From positions 4,032,482-4,096,481 of the forward strand of contig NZ_FSRA01000001.1 of NCBI RefSeq assembly GCF_900129465.1: a stretch of 64,000 nucleotides of DNA, read 5' to 3'. A program made the position numbers and the translations under genes. Shown here in pieces: positions 36,737 through 45,676 of this stretch (its first letter is position 1; each line of letters starts with the position of its first letter). The stretch is from Chitinophaga niabensis. Its GTDB lineage: Bacteria; Bacteroidota; Bacteroidia; Chitinophagales; Chitinophagaceae. The notes beneath the pieces are model-generated. The model did not search any database. It was not told the origin of the DNA and saw only the letters and a list, made by a program, of their open reading frames with translations.

Positions 36737-37864
36737 TCAAAGCTGAGCAGTAAGCTCTTTTGCCAGGCCAAAAGACAAGGTCATTCCTGCACCGCCCAAT
36801 CCGTTCACGATGGTTACTCCTTTCTCCGGATGCAGCACCAGGTCGTGCTCTCCGTTGGTGAGTTTAGGATATACACCATGCCATCGCTCCTGGATCTCCA
36901 GTGTAGGCACGTTCAGAAAATTGGGAAGATATTGTAAGATCAGTTGATTGATATGTTCTTTGTCGAAAGGGTCTACCGTATGGCCGTATTCGTGTGAATC
37001 ACCTAAGGATAATTCCCCCGCACCGTTCTGTGATACCAGCAGATGTACACCATACTTCTGGTATTCAGGGAAGGAAGTATTTATCCTTTGCTTTAATGCG
37101 CTTAAACTTTTACAATGAGCAAAAGAAGCATAATATACCATGGAAAGCCCTGTGCTAAGGGCAGGGCCTAATTGCCAACTGCCCGGCTGTGGCACAGTAC
37201 GCAGCATCTGCAATTTGCACTTTGTGAGTGGAGCCTCTGCAAACACCTGCGGATAAAGGGTTTCAAAGTCTGCACCGGCACAAACATACACCTGCCCCAC
37301 CGTCCATTTTTCAGCCGCAGTTTCAATATGCGGCATGCTGATACCATTCACGGCTGTATTAAAACGGAAACTGACAGCATGTTGTTCTTCCAGCCAGGAT
37401 GCAATGACAGCGCTGGCCTGCCGGGGGGCCACCATCATTTCCATGGGGCTCCATAATGCGGCTTTAAGACCTTGCTGTTTGTACGCTTTGCTTTTCTCTG
37501 CGGTTTGTGCAGGTGTGAGCATGCTGCAGTGAATGCCCTCTGTTTGTGCGAATTCTTCTATCACGGCAGCTTCATCATCATGATAAGCGAGATGAAGAGA
37601 GCCTGTTTCCTGGCAAGCCAGTCCTGTTTTTGCGGCAATGTCTTTCCAAACGCTCCTGCCATACAGCGCGCGTTCATAAATTCGCCCGGGAGGCTGCCCG
37701 ATGGTCCAAACCAGGCCAAAGTTGCGGATAGAAGCTCCCTGGGCCCGGGAGTTCCGTTCAAATACCACAACGCTCTTCCCTTGCTGCACAAGGTGATAAG
37801 CCATGGAAAGGCCTACTATGCCGGCCCCTATTACGGCAACATCTGCTTGTTTTTGCTGTATCAT
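36737..37864 (-). CDS. FAD-dependent oxidoreductase, TIGR03364 type (DadA/GlpD superfamily)
   Basis: The 375-residue protein has the N-terminal dinucleotide motif VAVIGAGIVGLSMAYHLVQQ, the FAD-contact region GASIRNFGLVWTIGQPPG and the C-terminal FAD motif TIVNGLGGAGMTLSFGLAK. The family acts on amino groups and is often linked to aminophosphonate use, but no phosphonate gene is present here. The promoter carries a -7 TATATTTG and a perfect palindrome just upstream, so expression is probably repressor-controlled. Confidence 0.85.
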   Translation of the reverse strand: MIQQKQADVAVIGAGIVGLSMAYHLVQQGKSVVVFERNSRAQGASIRNFGLVWTIGQPPGRIYERALYGRSVWKDIAAKTGLACQETGSLHLAYHDDEAAVIEEFAQTEGIHCSMLTPAQTAEKSKAYKQQGLKAALWSPMEMMVAPRQASAVIASWLEEQHAVSFRFNTAVNGISMPHIETAAEKWTVGQVYVCAGADFETLYPQVFAEAPLTKCKLQMLRTVPQPGSWQLGPALSTGLSMVYYASFAHCKSLSALKQRINTSFPEYQKYGVHLLVSQNGAGELSLGDSHEYGHTVDPFDKEHINQLILQYLPNFLNVPTLEIQERWHGVYPKLTNGEHDLVLHPEKGVTIVNGLGGAGMTLSFGLAKELTAQL

Positions 37865-37871
37865 ATGTCAA

Positions 37872-37879
37872 CAAATATA
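37872..37879 (-). promoter_or_regulatory. -7 element TATATTTG of the FAD oxidoreductase
   Basis: TATATTTG on the minus strand matches TAnnTTTG and ends 7 nt before the ATG at 37864. A TTTG on the minus strand is only 14 nt upstream, too close for a standard -33, and it lies inside the palindrome. Confidence 0.55.
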
Positions 37880-37884
37880 GCAGT

Positions 37885-37908
37885 ATTAGTAAACAAAAGT
37901 TTACTAAT
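37885..37908. promoter_or_regulatory. Palindromic operator candidate
   Basis: ATTAGTAAAC (37885-37894), AAAA, and GTTTACTAAT (37899-37908) are perfect 10-bp inverted repeats. A further partial half-site (ATAAACTAATAA) follows to about 37921. The palindrome lies 5 nt upstream of the -7 box, covering the -12 to -36 region, where a dimeric repressor would block RNA polymerase. A run of T is missing, so it is not a terminator. No regulator gene is adjacent. Confidence 0.6.
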
Positions 37909-37931
37909 TATAAACTAATAACAATTTAATA

Positions 37932-38507
37932 TCAGAAGCCCACATTGATACCGCCGGAGAAAATGGGGCGGTTCATATAAGGAGAATTCTTATCCTGCAG
38001 TACATCGTAGAGGATCATGAAAGTGAAGGCTGAGTTCCCTCCTATCGGCTGTGCATATCCGCCACCTAAAAGAAGGCTGGGTGCGCCGTACCTGTCTTTT
38101 GTCCTTTTAACAGGGTCAAAATCGTATTCGGAGCGTTTCAGGGTGATGCTATTATATTCCGGCTGTGCATGCAGGAAGAATTGTTCGATGGGATAAAAAC
38201 GTGCAAACACGCCACCTCCGAACATCGTGTAGTTATTCCTTTCGTATGTGAAGCCTGTATTGTCTTTCAACCGCTGGGAAGCATACTGCGCATTGATATT
38301 GATACCTGCCGCAAATTTGGGAGAAAGGCGGTAACCGATCAAAGGGGAAATATTGATGAATGTATAATCTCCGAATGAAAAACCCACTGATCCGCCGATG
38401 AGTAAACGGCTGGGATCAAAACCTTTTGCCGAATCTGTCTGATAGTATTGTGCTGAAGCTGCCTGAGCGCTCACGAGGAGCATAACAGCAAAGATCATAC
38501 GTTTCAT
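37932..38507 (-). CDS. Outer-membrane beta-barrel protein
   Basis: The 191-residue protein has a signal peptide (MKRMIFAVMLLVSAQAASAQ) and alternating beta strands typical of small eight-stranded barrels: LIGGSVGFSFGDYTFINISP, GAGININAQYAS, GGGVFARFYPIEQFFLHAQP. It ends with GGINVGF. The function is unknown. It lies 75 bp downstream of the PorP/SprF gene and may be part of that T9SS unit; a near-consensus -7 (TAATTTAG) also precedes it. Confidence 0.82.
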   Translation of the reverse strand: MKRMIFAVMLLVSAQAASAQYYQTDSAKGFDPSRLLIGGSVGFSFGDYTFINISPLIGYRLSPKFAAGININAQYASQRLKDNTGFTYERNNYTMFGGGVFARFYPIEQFFLHAQPEYNSITLKRSEYDFDPVKRTKDRYGAPSLLLGGGYAQPIGGNSAFTFMILYDVLQDKNSPYMNRPIFSGGINVGF

Positions 38508-38581
38508 GGGTAGTAATTATGCCCGCTAAATTATCTGTTTTTTGCCGATCCGCATCGTACATTAACTTTTCTTTAATGCCC

Positions 38582-39607
38582 TTAGAAAGATGGGCATAAA
38601 GTATACCTTCTTGCATTTGCAAAGCTGCGGTTAGGATAAAGGCCGGTATAGATCAGGCTCAATTCATATGCACCCTGCCTGCGGTTGGAAGCAGCCAGCT
38701 GACTGGCTGTTACATCGTAGTTGAACATCAGTTTGAACTGGTTCAACTGGTAACCTACCAGCAATGCAAATGCATCGCCAAAACGATAATAGGCGCCACC
38801 AAAAACCTGTTTCTCTCCATTGCCGGAAAGATTGTACGCGGCATAACCACCTGCCATCACTTCACTGGAACCTGCCTGGCGGGCGTAGTATGCACTGGGG
38901 TTTAAGATGATATAATCATTCAGTTTGAAACTCGCATTTAAGAAACCAATGTACCTTCTGTCTATCTGGTTATCCCCACCATAGAAAGTTTCGCGGGGTT
39001 CATTGATATGATGAACAGAAAAACCACCATTGATATAGATCTGCTCATTGGGGAAGAAAGCATAGTTCATCCCTACCTGCATATCAAAATATCCTACGGA
39101 AGAATTCACGATCGGTTCACCGGATGCCATCTGTGAATCAAAGAAATTCCCGTTCCATTGTGTACCGAAGGTGAGCTTATTCAGGTCTACCCTTTTATTG
39201 GCATATCCCACATTGAAACCGGCAGAGATCAGACTGCTCTGCCCCAGCAACTGGTGATAAGCAACGGAACCATATCCTTTGGTGGAAGTAAGGTTACCGG
39301 AACCCGCCACATCGCGCAGCAGCAAACCGCCAATCCCAACCCAGCCATATGTCAGCTGATCACGGAAAAGCTGGAAGTCTCCAAATAAAGACATCGTTTT
39401 ATACGGCACCGGAATGGTAGCCCACTGATTGCGGTAATTGATACCTATGCGATAGTTGCCATCCGGTATAAAACCTGTATTGGCCGGATTTGTAGACAAA
39501 GGAGAATTAAAGTATTGAGAAAAATGCAGGTCTTGCGCGGACGCCGGTAAGGCTGCCGCGAGGCAACAAATCAGTATTATATGGTAACGGTTCTTTCTCA
39601 TATCCAT
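38582..39607 (-). CDS. PorP/SprF family type IX secretion membrane protein (second copy)
   Basis: The ATG at 39607 (or 39601, MRKNRYHIILI) gives about 341 residues with a signal peptide ending LPASAQ. The signature HFSQYFNSPLSTNPANTGF and the barrel strands match PorP/SprF, and the C-terminus is CPSF as in the first copy. It starts 4 bp after the stop of the 1223-residue type B cargo gene, so cargo and partner are co-transcribed, cargo first. This is the reverse-strand counterpart of the 5719-14552 module. Confidence 0.92.
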   Translation of the reverse strand: MDMRKNRYHIILICCLAAALPASAQDLHFSQYFNSPLSTNPANTGFIPDGNYRIGINYRNQWATIPVPYKTMSLFGDFQLFRDQLTYGWVGIGGLLLRDVAGSGNLTSTKGYGSVAYHQLLGQSSLISAGFNVGYANKRVDLNKLTFGTQWNGNFFDSQMASGEPIVNSSVGYFDMQVGMNYAFFPNEQIYINGGFSVHHINEPRETFYGGDNQIDRRYIGFLNASFKLNDYIILNPSAYYARQAGSSEVMAGGYAAYNLSGNGEKQVFGGAYYRFGDAFALLVGYQLNQFKLMFNYDVTASQLAASNRRQGAYELSLIYTGLYPNRSFANARRYTLCPSF

Positions 39608-39611
39608 CAAT

Positions 39612-42600
39612 CTATCTTAACAATGTTACATTACCCGTTTTGTTGGCGGTAACGCCATCTGAGAACTCTATAGAGAGTACGTAAGCATACGCATCCATTG
39701 GCTGAATGGCTCCGTTGAAACGCCCATCCCATCCCTGTTTCTGAGAGGTTGAATGGAACATTAACTGACCCCAGCGGTTAAATACTTTCATATCATATTT
39801 GCTCACACCAAAACCCTTGATCTCCCATACATCATTGATACCGTCTCCATTCGGCGAGAAAGCAGTAGGCACATCAAATAATGGGTTCACGATCGCGCTC
39901 ACGGTCTGGCAGACAGTATCCTGGCAACCAAACTGTGTGGTGGCGATCAGGCATACTTCATATGTTCCCGTTTTAACGTATTGATAGGTAGGATTTACTT
40001 CCGTAGATGTATTACCATCTCCAAAATCCCACCAGTAATGTGTTGCACCGGTGGATTCGTTCGTAAAGGTTGTGGGTGTATTCTCCTGTGGCTTGTTCGG
40101 CTGGAAGGAGAATGCTGCCGTTGGTGGCGGCATGATGGTGATGAACCTGACAGTGTCGTCTGTAAGGTTACAGGTGTTCGGATCATTGGCGACCAGCCTT
40201 ACAGGATATCTGCCGGGTTGTGAATACAGATGTTCTGGATAAATATCTGTGGAAGAAGTACCGTCTCCAAAATCCCACTGGAAAGTAACACCACCTTTGG
40301 AGATATTATCAAAGCGGGCCAGGTATGGAGCACAGGCACTGTCCGGCACAGCAAATGCCGCCACTACGTTAGCGGCCACACGTAGCTGATGCGTGACCAC
40401 TTCCGGCGCATTACAATAATTGGTATCTGTGAGGGTAAGCGTTACATTGTATATGCCTTCACTTGCGTAAGAATGCTGTTGTGTAGCCGTACCCGCAGTT
40501 ACTTTGGGGGTACCATCTCCAAAATCCCAGGTGAAGGAGGTATTGGTAAAAGGTTTGCCCAGCGGTGCCACGGAGTTGTTCACAAATTCATACATAAGGG
40601 AAGTACAGGGGGGCAGCCTTGTTTCAGTGAAACCAACCGTAGCCTGGTCTGCACGGATACGGATATCCATATACGCCGTATCGTATACATTACAACTACC
40701 CGGATCAAATTTGATCAGCCGCACCCTGTAATCACCGATTGTAGTGTAGGTATGCGTCATGGTAGTGCTGGTATTGGTTTGTTCCGGTGAACCGTCCCCA
40801 AAATTCCAGGTCCAGCTTTGTGCAGGGATTAGCGTAGTATCAACGAATGTGATGGTAGAAGGCACGCAGTAATTCTTTTTCCTTTCCTGCGTGGTAAATC
40901 CTGCCCTTACCCCATCGAGGTTAAAGGCAATCTTTAAAGCACCGAGGTTACAGCCATCCGGAATACCGGTATTATAAGCGCCAGGCGTGGTAGGGAAACG
41001 TAATCTCCTGTCTCCCTGCGGGCAGGCTGCACAAATGGCCTGGTAGATCACACCGTTCTGATCAAAGCGGCTGGTACCACCATCCACGTGCTCCAGTAAT
41101 CCGTTACCACCATAGAAAGAACCATAAAGGATATCTGTAGCATCCCTCTTCATCACAAAGAAGTAGAAGTCGCTGTTATCTGTTGTTGGTTTCCGTGCAT
41201 CCGGCGTAACACGCAGGCCGGAAGTTCCGGAGTTACTGAAATGACTGCCGCTGTTCAGCAAACCACCCCAGCCGGATACGTATACGTTCTGACACCTGTC
41301 CACCAAAAAAGCCACCGGCGATAAACTTGGTTGCGGTGCTGCTTTCCCGAAAGTGGTGGAGTAGATCAGCGCTGAAAGATCGGGGCGTAATTTGGTGATG
41401 AACTGTTTTGAATTATCGTTGTAGAAAGTAGCGGTACCGGTAGGTTGCAGCACTGGCCATGTACCTTCTGTTGTTCCCATTACATATACATCTCCGTTCC
41501 TGTCCAGCTGAATACCATACACCTGGTCTGCCCTGCTGTTATCAGAGCCGATGAAAGTAGATTGCAGGATAGTGCTGCCATCTGCGGAAACGTGGGTGAT
41601 ATAACCATCGCAGGCGCCACCTCTGTATGTTGGATATACGGCACCACCGCGTGCAGGGAAATTAGCACTGGCAGTTCCTCCTGCCACATATACACTGTTC
41701 CCTCCATTCACGGCCAATACATATGCTGCATCTTCTGCGTTGCCCCCGATGAAGCTGCCCCAGATAAGGTTGTTACAGGTAGGATCTATTTTCAGCAGCA
41801 CCCCATCCTGCCGGCCACCACCATAAGTGGGCTGGAAGGTCCCGGGTGTTGCGGGGAAATTGGATGATTGGGTGGAACTGGCCACATAGATATTGCCTCC
41901 GCCATCTACTACCACTTCACTACGGGCATCGTCACCATAGTTCCGTAACAGCACATCTGTACCGCTTCCTTTACTGGCAGTGATATTAGCGCCGTCGTTA
42001 GAAGAGCCGCCGATACGCATGGAACCGATCAATCCGGAACCGGCTGCATTCAGTTTGGTGACAACGATATCGAAACCGCCCTGCGGGCCTACGGTAGCTG
42101 TAACAGGATAATTGCCGGCATTGGTCCTTCCGGAGATCACGAGGTTCCCCCCTGCATCTACAAAAAGGCTATGCGGCTGATCTTCACCGGCACCACCGAT
42201 GTAAGTAGAGTAAATGATACGGGAACCCTGCGGATTGAATTTGGTGATGGCCATATCAAACGCCTTCCCGTTAAATGAATTATCGTAAGAACCGGGAGAT
42301 ACCGGGTAACCTACATCAAATGCGATACCGCCGCCGTAGAAATTACCCTGTGCATCATATGTGGCAGTAAAGCCCCAGTTATCGGCCCTTGAGCCGGACA
42401 GGGTAGCGAATACGATGGTGGGGTCTATCACCAGCGGATATTGATTATCATATTTACCGGATACTTTGAAGGATACCTGTTTGCCTTTCAATTCGTACTG
42501 CACCTTCACAGATTTCCGCTGATTATCGATGTACTGGTAGGCAAAAGGCATGAGCTCAATGGTTTCCCCTACGGATGTTTGCACATGCAGGTTCCCTTTT

Positions 42601-43283
42601 TGCAGGGTAACTGCGGTGGCACCGGTATAGGCAAACTGGATCCTGCCGGGGTCGCTGCCGGGATGTACGATCAGGTCGTATTTCATCTGGCCGGTTTCTG
42701 AGTAAACCTGGAGATCAATCCCCTGGTACAGATCTTTGTACAGCAGATTGGTATACGCGCCGATCTCTGATTTCCATTTAGAAGGGTCATTACCTATGAT
42801 ATACGAGATATTCTCCTGGGTAGGTTTGGAAGGAATGATCTCCGGGTTGGGAGATGCGTTAAGGAATTCCAGATCGTAAGCATGCCCTCTTACCTGGCCG
42901 GGCACATATCCACCGCCGCCGCTACCGGGTTTACTTACAGTAAGATCAGGATTATTTTTTGAGCCGTCGCCGGATTTGGGATAATATACGGGAGGTTTGT
43001 CAGGATCACTTACCTGGCCATGTTTGGAAGCTTCCAGTTTGCTCATGTCCTCTTTATGGAGGAGCAGGAAACGGAAACCGTTCTTTTTTGTAAAAACGCT
43101 CACATTTCCTAAAGCCGCCCTATACTGAAAATCACCCTGCCACTGCCCCTTGTTCTCCACAAATTCAATGGGAGCGAGGTTGCTGGTGTGTGTATGTTCC
43201 TGTGCCATTGCTGGCAAACCAATCATAACCAGTATCCAGACTTGCAATACACTAAAAATGCCGATAGGGCGAGTAGATTTCAA
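39612..43283 (-). CDS. Large SBBP/PKD surface protein with T9SS type B sorting domain
   Basis: The only conventional start is TTG at 43283 (an in-frame stop lies 15 nt upstream, and the next Met would remove most of the signal peptide). The 1223-residue product has a signal peptide ending LPAMAQ. An N-terminal domain begins FVENKGQWQGDFQYRA (DUF7948-like). A beta-propeller-like region with SBBP-type repeats (YVAGGTASANFPA) is followed by four PKD modules (WNFGDG, WDFGDG). The type B sorting domain (AFSPNGDGINDVWEIKG, KVFNRWGQLMF, end GNVTLLR) closes the protein. It should be exported by T9SS with the following PorP/SprF protein. Confidence 0.92.
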   Translation of the reverse strand: MKSTRPIGIFSVLQVWILVMIGLPAMAQEHTHTSNLAPIEFVENKGQWQGDFQYRAALGNVSVFTKKNGFRFLLLHKEDMSKLEASKHGQVSDPDKPPVYYPKSGDGSKNNPDLTVSKPGSGGGGYVPGQVRGHAYDLEFLNASPNPEIIPSKPTQENISYIIGNDPSKWKSEIGAYTNLLYKDLYQGIDLQVYSETGQMKYDLIVHPGSDPGRIQFAYTGATAVTLQKGNLHVQTSVGETIELMPFAYQYIDNQRKSVKVQYELKGKQVSFKVSGKYDNQYPLVIDPTIVFATLSGSRADNWGFTATYDAQGNFYGGGIAFDVGYPVSPGSYDNSFNGKAFDMAITKFNPQGSRIIYSTYIGGAGEDQPHSLFVDAGGNLVISGRTNAGNYPVTATVGPQGGFDIVVTKLNAAGSGLIGSMRIGGSSNDGANITASKGSGTDVLLRNYGDDARSEVVVDGGGNIYVASSTQSSNFPATPGTFQPTYGGGRQDGVLLKIDPTCNNLIWGSFIGGNAEDAAYVLAVNGGNSVYVAGGTASANFPARGGAVYPTYRGGACDGYITHVSADGSTILQSTFIGSDNSRADQVYGIQLDRNGDVYVMGTTEGTWPVLQPTGTATFYNDNSKQFITKLRPDLSALIYSTTFGKAAPQPSLSPVAFLVDRCQNVYVSGWGGLLNSGSHFSNSGTSGLRVTPDARKPTTDNSDFYFFVMKRDATDILYGSFYGGNGLLEHVDGGTSRFDQNGVIYQAICAACPQGDRRLRFPTTPGAYNTGIPDGCNLGALKIAFNLDGVRAGFTTQERKKNYCVPSTITFVDTTLIPAQSWTWNFGDGSPEQTNTSTTMTHTYTTIGDYRVRLIKFDPGSCNVYDTAYMDIRIRADQATVGFTETRLPPCTSLMYEFVNNSVAPLGKPFTNTSFTWDFGDGTPKVTAGTATQQHSYASEGIYNVTLTLTDTNYCNAPEVVTHQLRVAANVVAAFAVPDSACAPYLARFDNISKGGVTFQWDFGDGTSSTDIYPEHLYSQPGRYPVRLVANDPNTCNLTDDTVRFITIMPPPTAAFSFQPNKPQENTPTTFTNESTGATHYWWDFGDGNTSTEVNPTYQYVKTGTYEVCLIATTQFGCQDTVCQTVSAIVNPLFDVPTAFSPNGDGINDVWEIKGFGVSKYDMKVFNRWGQLMFHSTSQKQGWDGRFNGAIQPMDAYAYVLSIEFSDGVTANKTGNVTLLR

Positions 43284-43368
43284 AGCGGTTCCAATTTAAG
43301 ATTGTCTGTGTAAAACTAATATACTTATAAAAACGGTTAGAGACATCAATTTGTTACGGGGAAAAGGA

Positions 43369-43455
43369 ATTGGTTGGCGGCTGGCAGGTGACAGTACACG
43401 AAGGTTAGGGCAAGCAACTTATTCGGTATCAACCATCCCTGCCAACCAGTCCAAT
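43369..43455. other. Imperfect inverted repeat in the recG / T9SS intergenic region
   Basis: ATTGG...GGCTGGCAGG (43369-43388) can pair with CCTGCCAACC...CCAAT (43438-43455), with one G-U pair and a small internal loop, around a loop of about 49 nt. On the minus strand a moderately T-rich stretch follows. It may be a weak terminator for recG or a structured RNA; I see no tRNA or known riboswitch here. Confidence 0.4.
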
Positions 43456-43473
43456 GCTTCAACGTAAAAGTGA

Positions 43474-45585
43474 TTAAGATATTTTACTCCAGGAAGATTT
43501 TGACCTTTGTGTGGCCAAATATTCTGAAAGCGGTTTATTCTCAGGCAGTTCTAATTCGGGGTCTTCTGACAGGATCTTTTCTGCACATTCCCTCGCGGCT
43601 GCAAGCATCGCTCTATCCTGCACAATATCGGCGAGTTTCAGGTCCAGCAGGCCACTCTGGCGGGTGCCTTCCATATCTCCCGGTCCCCGCAGTTCCATAT
43701 CCTTTTCGGAGATCACAAATCCATCGTTTGTTTTCACCATTACCTTTACCCGTTCCTGTGAATCCTTTCCTAACTTATTGCCCGTCATAAGGATACAAAA
43801 ACTTTGTTCGGCTCCCCTTCCTACCCGGCCTCTTAACTGGTGAAGCTGGGATAAGCCAAAACGTTCTGTACTTTCTATCACCATCACGGAAGCGTTCGGT
43901 ACGTTCACGCCTACTTCGATCACGGTGGTGGCTACCATGATCTGGGTATCCCCGGCAACAAAACGTTGCATATTGGTTTCTTTCTGGGCCTGTGGCTGAC
44001 GCCCATGCACCATACTGATGTAATATTTAGGTTCGGGGAAGAAGGCTTTCACTTCTTCATACCCTTTCGTCAGGTTTTCGTAGTCCATATTAGCGGACTC
44101 TTCTATCAGCGGGTACACGATATAGGCCTGGCGCCCTTTCCGTATTTCCTCTTTGATAAAGTCCATCACCTGTGGCCGCTGGAATTCTGTGCGGTGTACT
44201 GTGGTGATGGGCTTACGGCCCGGAGGCATTTCATCTATAACAGAAACGTCCAGGTCGCCATACACGGTCATGGCCAGTGTTCTGGGAATGGGTGTTGCCG
44301 TCATCACCAGGATGTGCGGCGGGGTATTGTTCTTTTCCCACAGCCGCGCCCGTTGTGCCACACCAAACCTGTGTTGTTCATCCACAATGGCCATGCCAAG
44401 ATGCTTAAACTTCACTTCATTTTCCAGCAGGGCATGGGTACCGATGAGGATATGCACTGTTCCTTCAATTGTTTCTGCGAGGATGGTTTTACGGGCTTTG
44501 CCTTTTACGTTCCCGGTAAGCAGGGCTACTTTTACCGGTGTGTCTTTCAACAGTTCGGAGAGGCCGTTGTAATGTTGCTGCGCCAGGATTTCCGTAGGCG
44601 CCATTAAACAGCCCTGGAAGCCATTGTCAATGGCTATCAGCAGGGTGAGCAGGGCTACCATGGTTTTTCCGCTGCCCACATCTCCCTGGAGCAAACGGTT
44701 CATCTGGCGGCCGGTGACCGTATCTTTCCTGATCTCTTTCAGTACGCGTTTTTGCGCGCCTGTTAGAGGGAAAGGCATATGGTTATTGTAGAAATTATTA
44801 AAGACCTCCCCCACGGCATTGAACACAAAACCATGGCTCTGATGGTGCCGCCGGATCTTGAGGCGGCAGATCCTGATCTGTGCCAGGAAGAGCTCCTCAA
44901 ACTTGAGGCGCCGCTGGGCCTGTTTTGCTTCTTCTTCCGAAGCGGGTAAATGGATCTTGAAAAATGCCTGGGCCCGGGGCATAAGGCGGAAAGCCTGCAA
45001 TACCGGCTGGGGGATGTTTTCCCTGATCTCGGCCAGTTGTAATTGCTGCAACAGGTTAGCAGAGAGTTTTCCAATAGCCTTTGCCGTTAGGCCTTTTACT
45101 TTCAGTTTTTCTGTGGTGTAATACACCGGCTCCAGGTGCTGTTTGCCGGTTGCGGTCTCTTCCGTTACCAGGTCTATTTCCGGATGGGCCATTTGCAGCG
45201 TGCTGTTGAACTGCGAGAGCCTTCCGAAAACGAGATAGGATACATTCTGCCGCAGGGACTTTTCCATCCACTGCCATCCCTGGAACCACACCAGCTCTAT
45301 TCTGCCGGTTTCATCCTGCAGGGTGGCTACCAGCCTTTTAGAACGTTTTTCTCCCATCACCTCCATATACACAATACGTCCGCGGATCTGTACAAAGTCT
45401 TCGATCCCGCTCAGGTGTGCGATCTTGTCTACTTTAGTCCTGTCCACATACCGGAAAGGATAATATTCCAGCAGGTCGCGGAAGGTGTGCAGATTTATCT
45501 CTTTGCGCAACAGTTCTCCCCGTTGGGGTCCTACCCCTTTGAGGTATTCTATCGGATTGGATAATATGGAAGAGATAAGGTTCAT
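43474..45585 (-). CDS. recG: ATP-dependent DNA helicase RecG
   Basis: The 703-residue protein has the wedge/OB domain (about 60-160, DFVQIRGRIVYMEV), Walker A GDVGSGKT, the Walker B-type box VDEQHRFG, motif III VMTATPIPRTLAMTVYGD and the C-terminal helicase motifs (TTVIEVGVNVPNASVMVIES, QLRGRVGRG). The TRG region follows. RecG remodels stalled forks and Holliday junctions. It is a single gene, preceded by the gltA terminator. Confidence 0.96.
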   Translation of the reverse strand: MNLISSILSNPIEYLKGVGPQRGELLRKEINLHTFRDLLEYYPFRYVDRTKVDKIAHLSGIEDFVQIRGRIVYMEVMGEKRSKRLVATLQDETGRIELVWFQGWQWMEKSLRQNVSYLVFGRLSQFNSTLQMAHPEIDLVTEETATGKQHLEPVYYTTEKLKVKGLTAKAIGKLSANLLQQLQLAEIRENIPQPVLQAFRLMPRAQAFFKIHLPASEEEAKQAQRRLKFEELFLAQIRICRLKIRRHHQSHGFVFNAVGEVFNNFYNNHMPFPLTGAQKRVLKEIRKDTVTGRQMNRLLQGDVGSGKTMVALLTLLIAIDNGFQGCLMAPTEILAQQHYNGLSELLKDTPVKVALLTGNVKGKARKTILAETIEGTVHILIGTHALLENEVKFKHLGMAIVDEQHRFGVAQRARLWEKNNTPPHILVMTATPIPRTLAMTVYGDLDVSVIDEMPPGRKPITTVHRTEFQRPQVMDFIKEEIRKGRQAYIVYPLIEESANMDYENLTKGYEEVKAFFPEPKYYISMVHGRQPQAQKETNMQRFVAGDTQIMVATTVIEVGVNVPNASVMVIESTERFGLSQLHQLRGRVGRGAEQSFCILMTGNKLGKDSQERVKVMVKTNDGFVISEKDMELRGPGDMEGTRQSGLLDLKLADIVQDRAMLAAARECAEKILSEDPELELPENKPLSEYLATQRSKSSWSKIS

Positions 45586-45613
45586 CTACGATGCACGAAG
45601 TACGGCATTTTAA

Positions 45614-45647
45614 CAAAAAAAGGCAAACAGCCGGATGGCTATTTACC
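45614..45647 (-). terminator. Rho-independent terminator of the citrate synthase gene
   Basis: GGCAAACAGCC (45622-45632) and GGCTATTTACC (45637-45647) pair with two wobble positions. On the minus strand a run of seven T follows (forward A 45614-45621), and a T run also lies on the plus side. It lies 30 nt after the gltA stop. Confidence 0.8.
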
Positions 45648-45676
45648 TTTTTTAAATATGCTGATCTTAATTTGAA

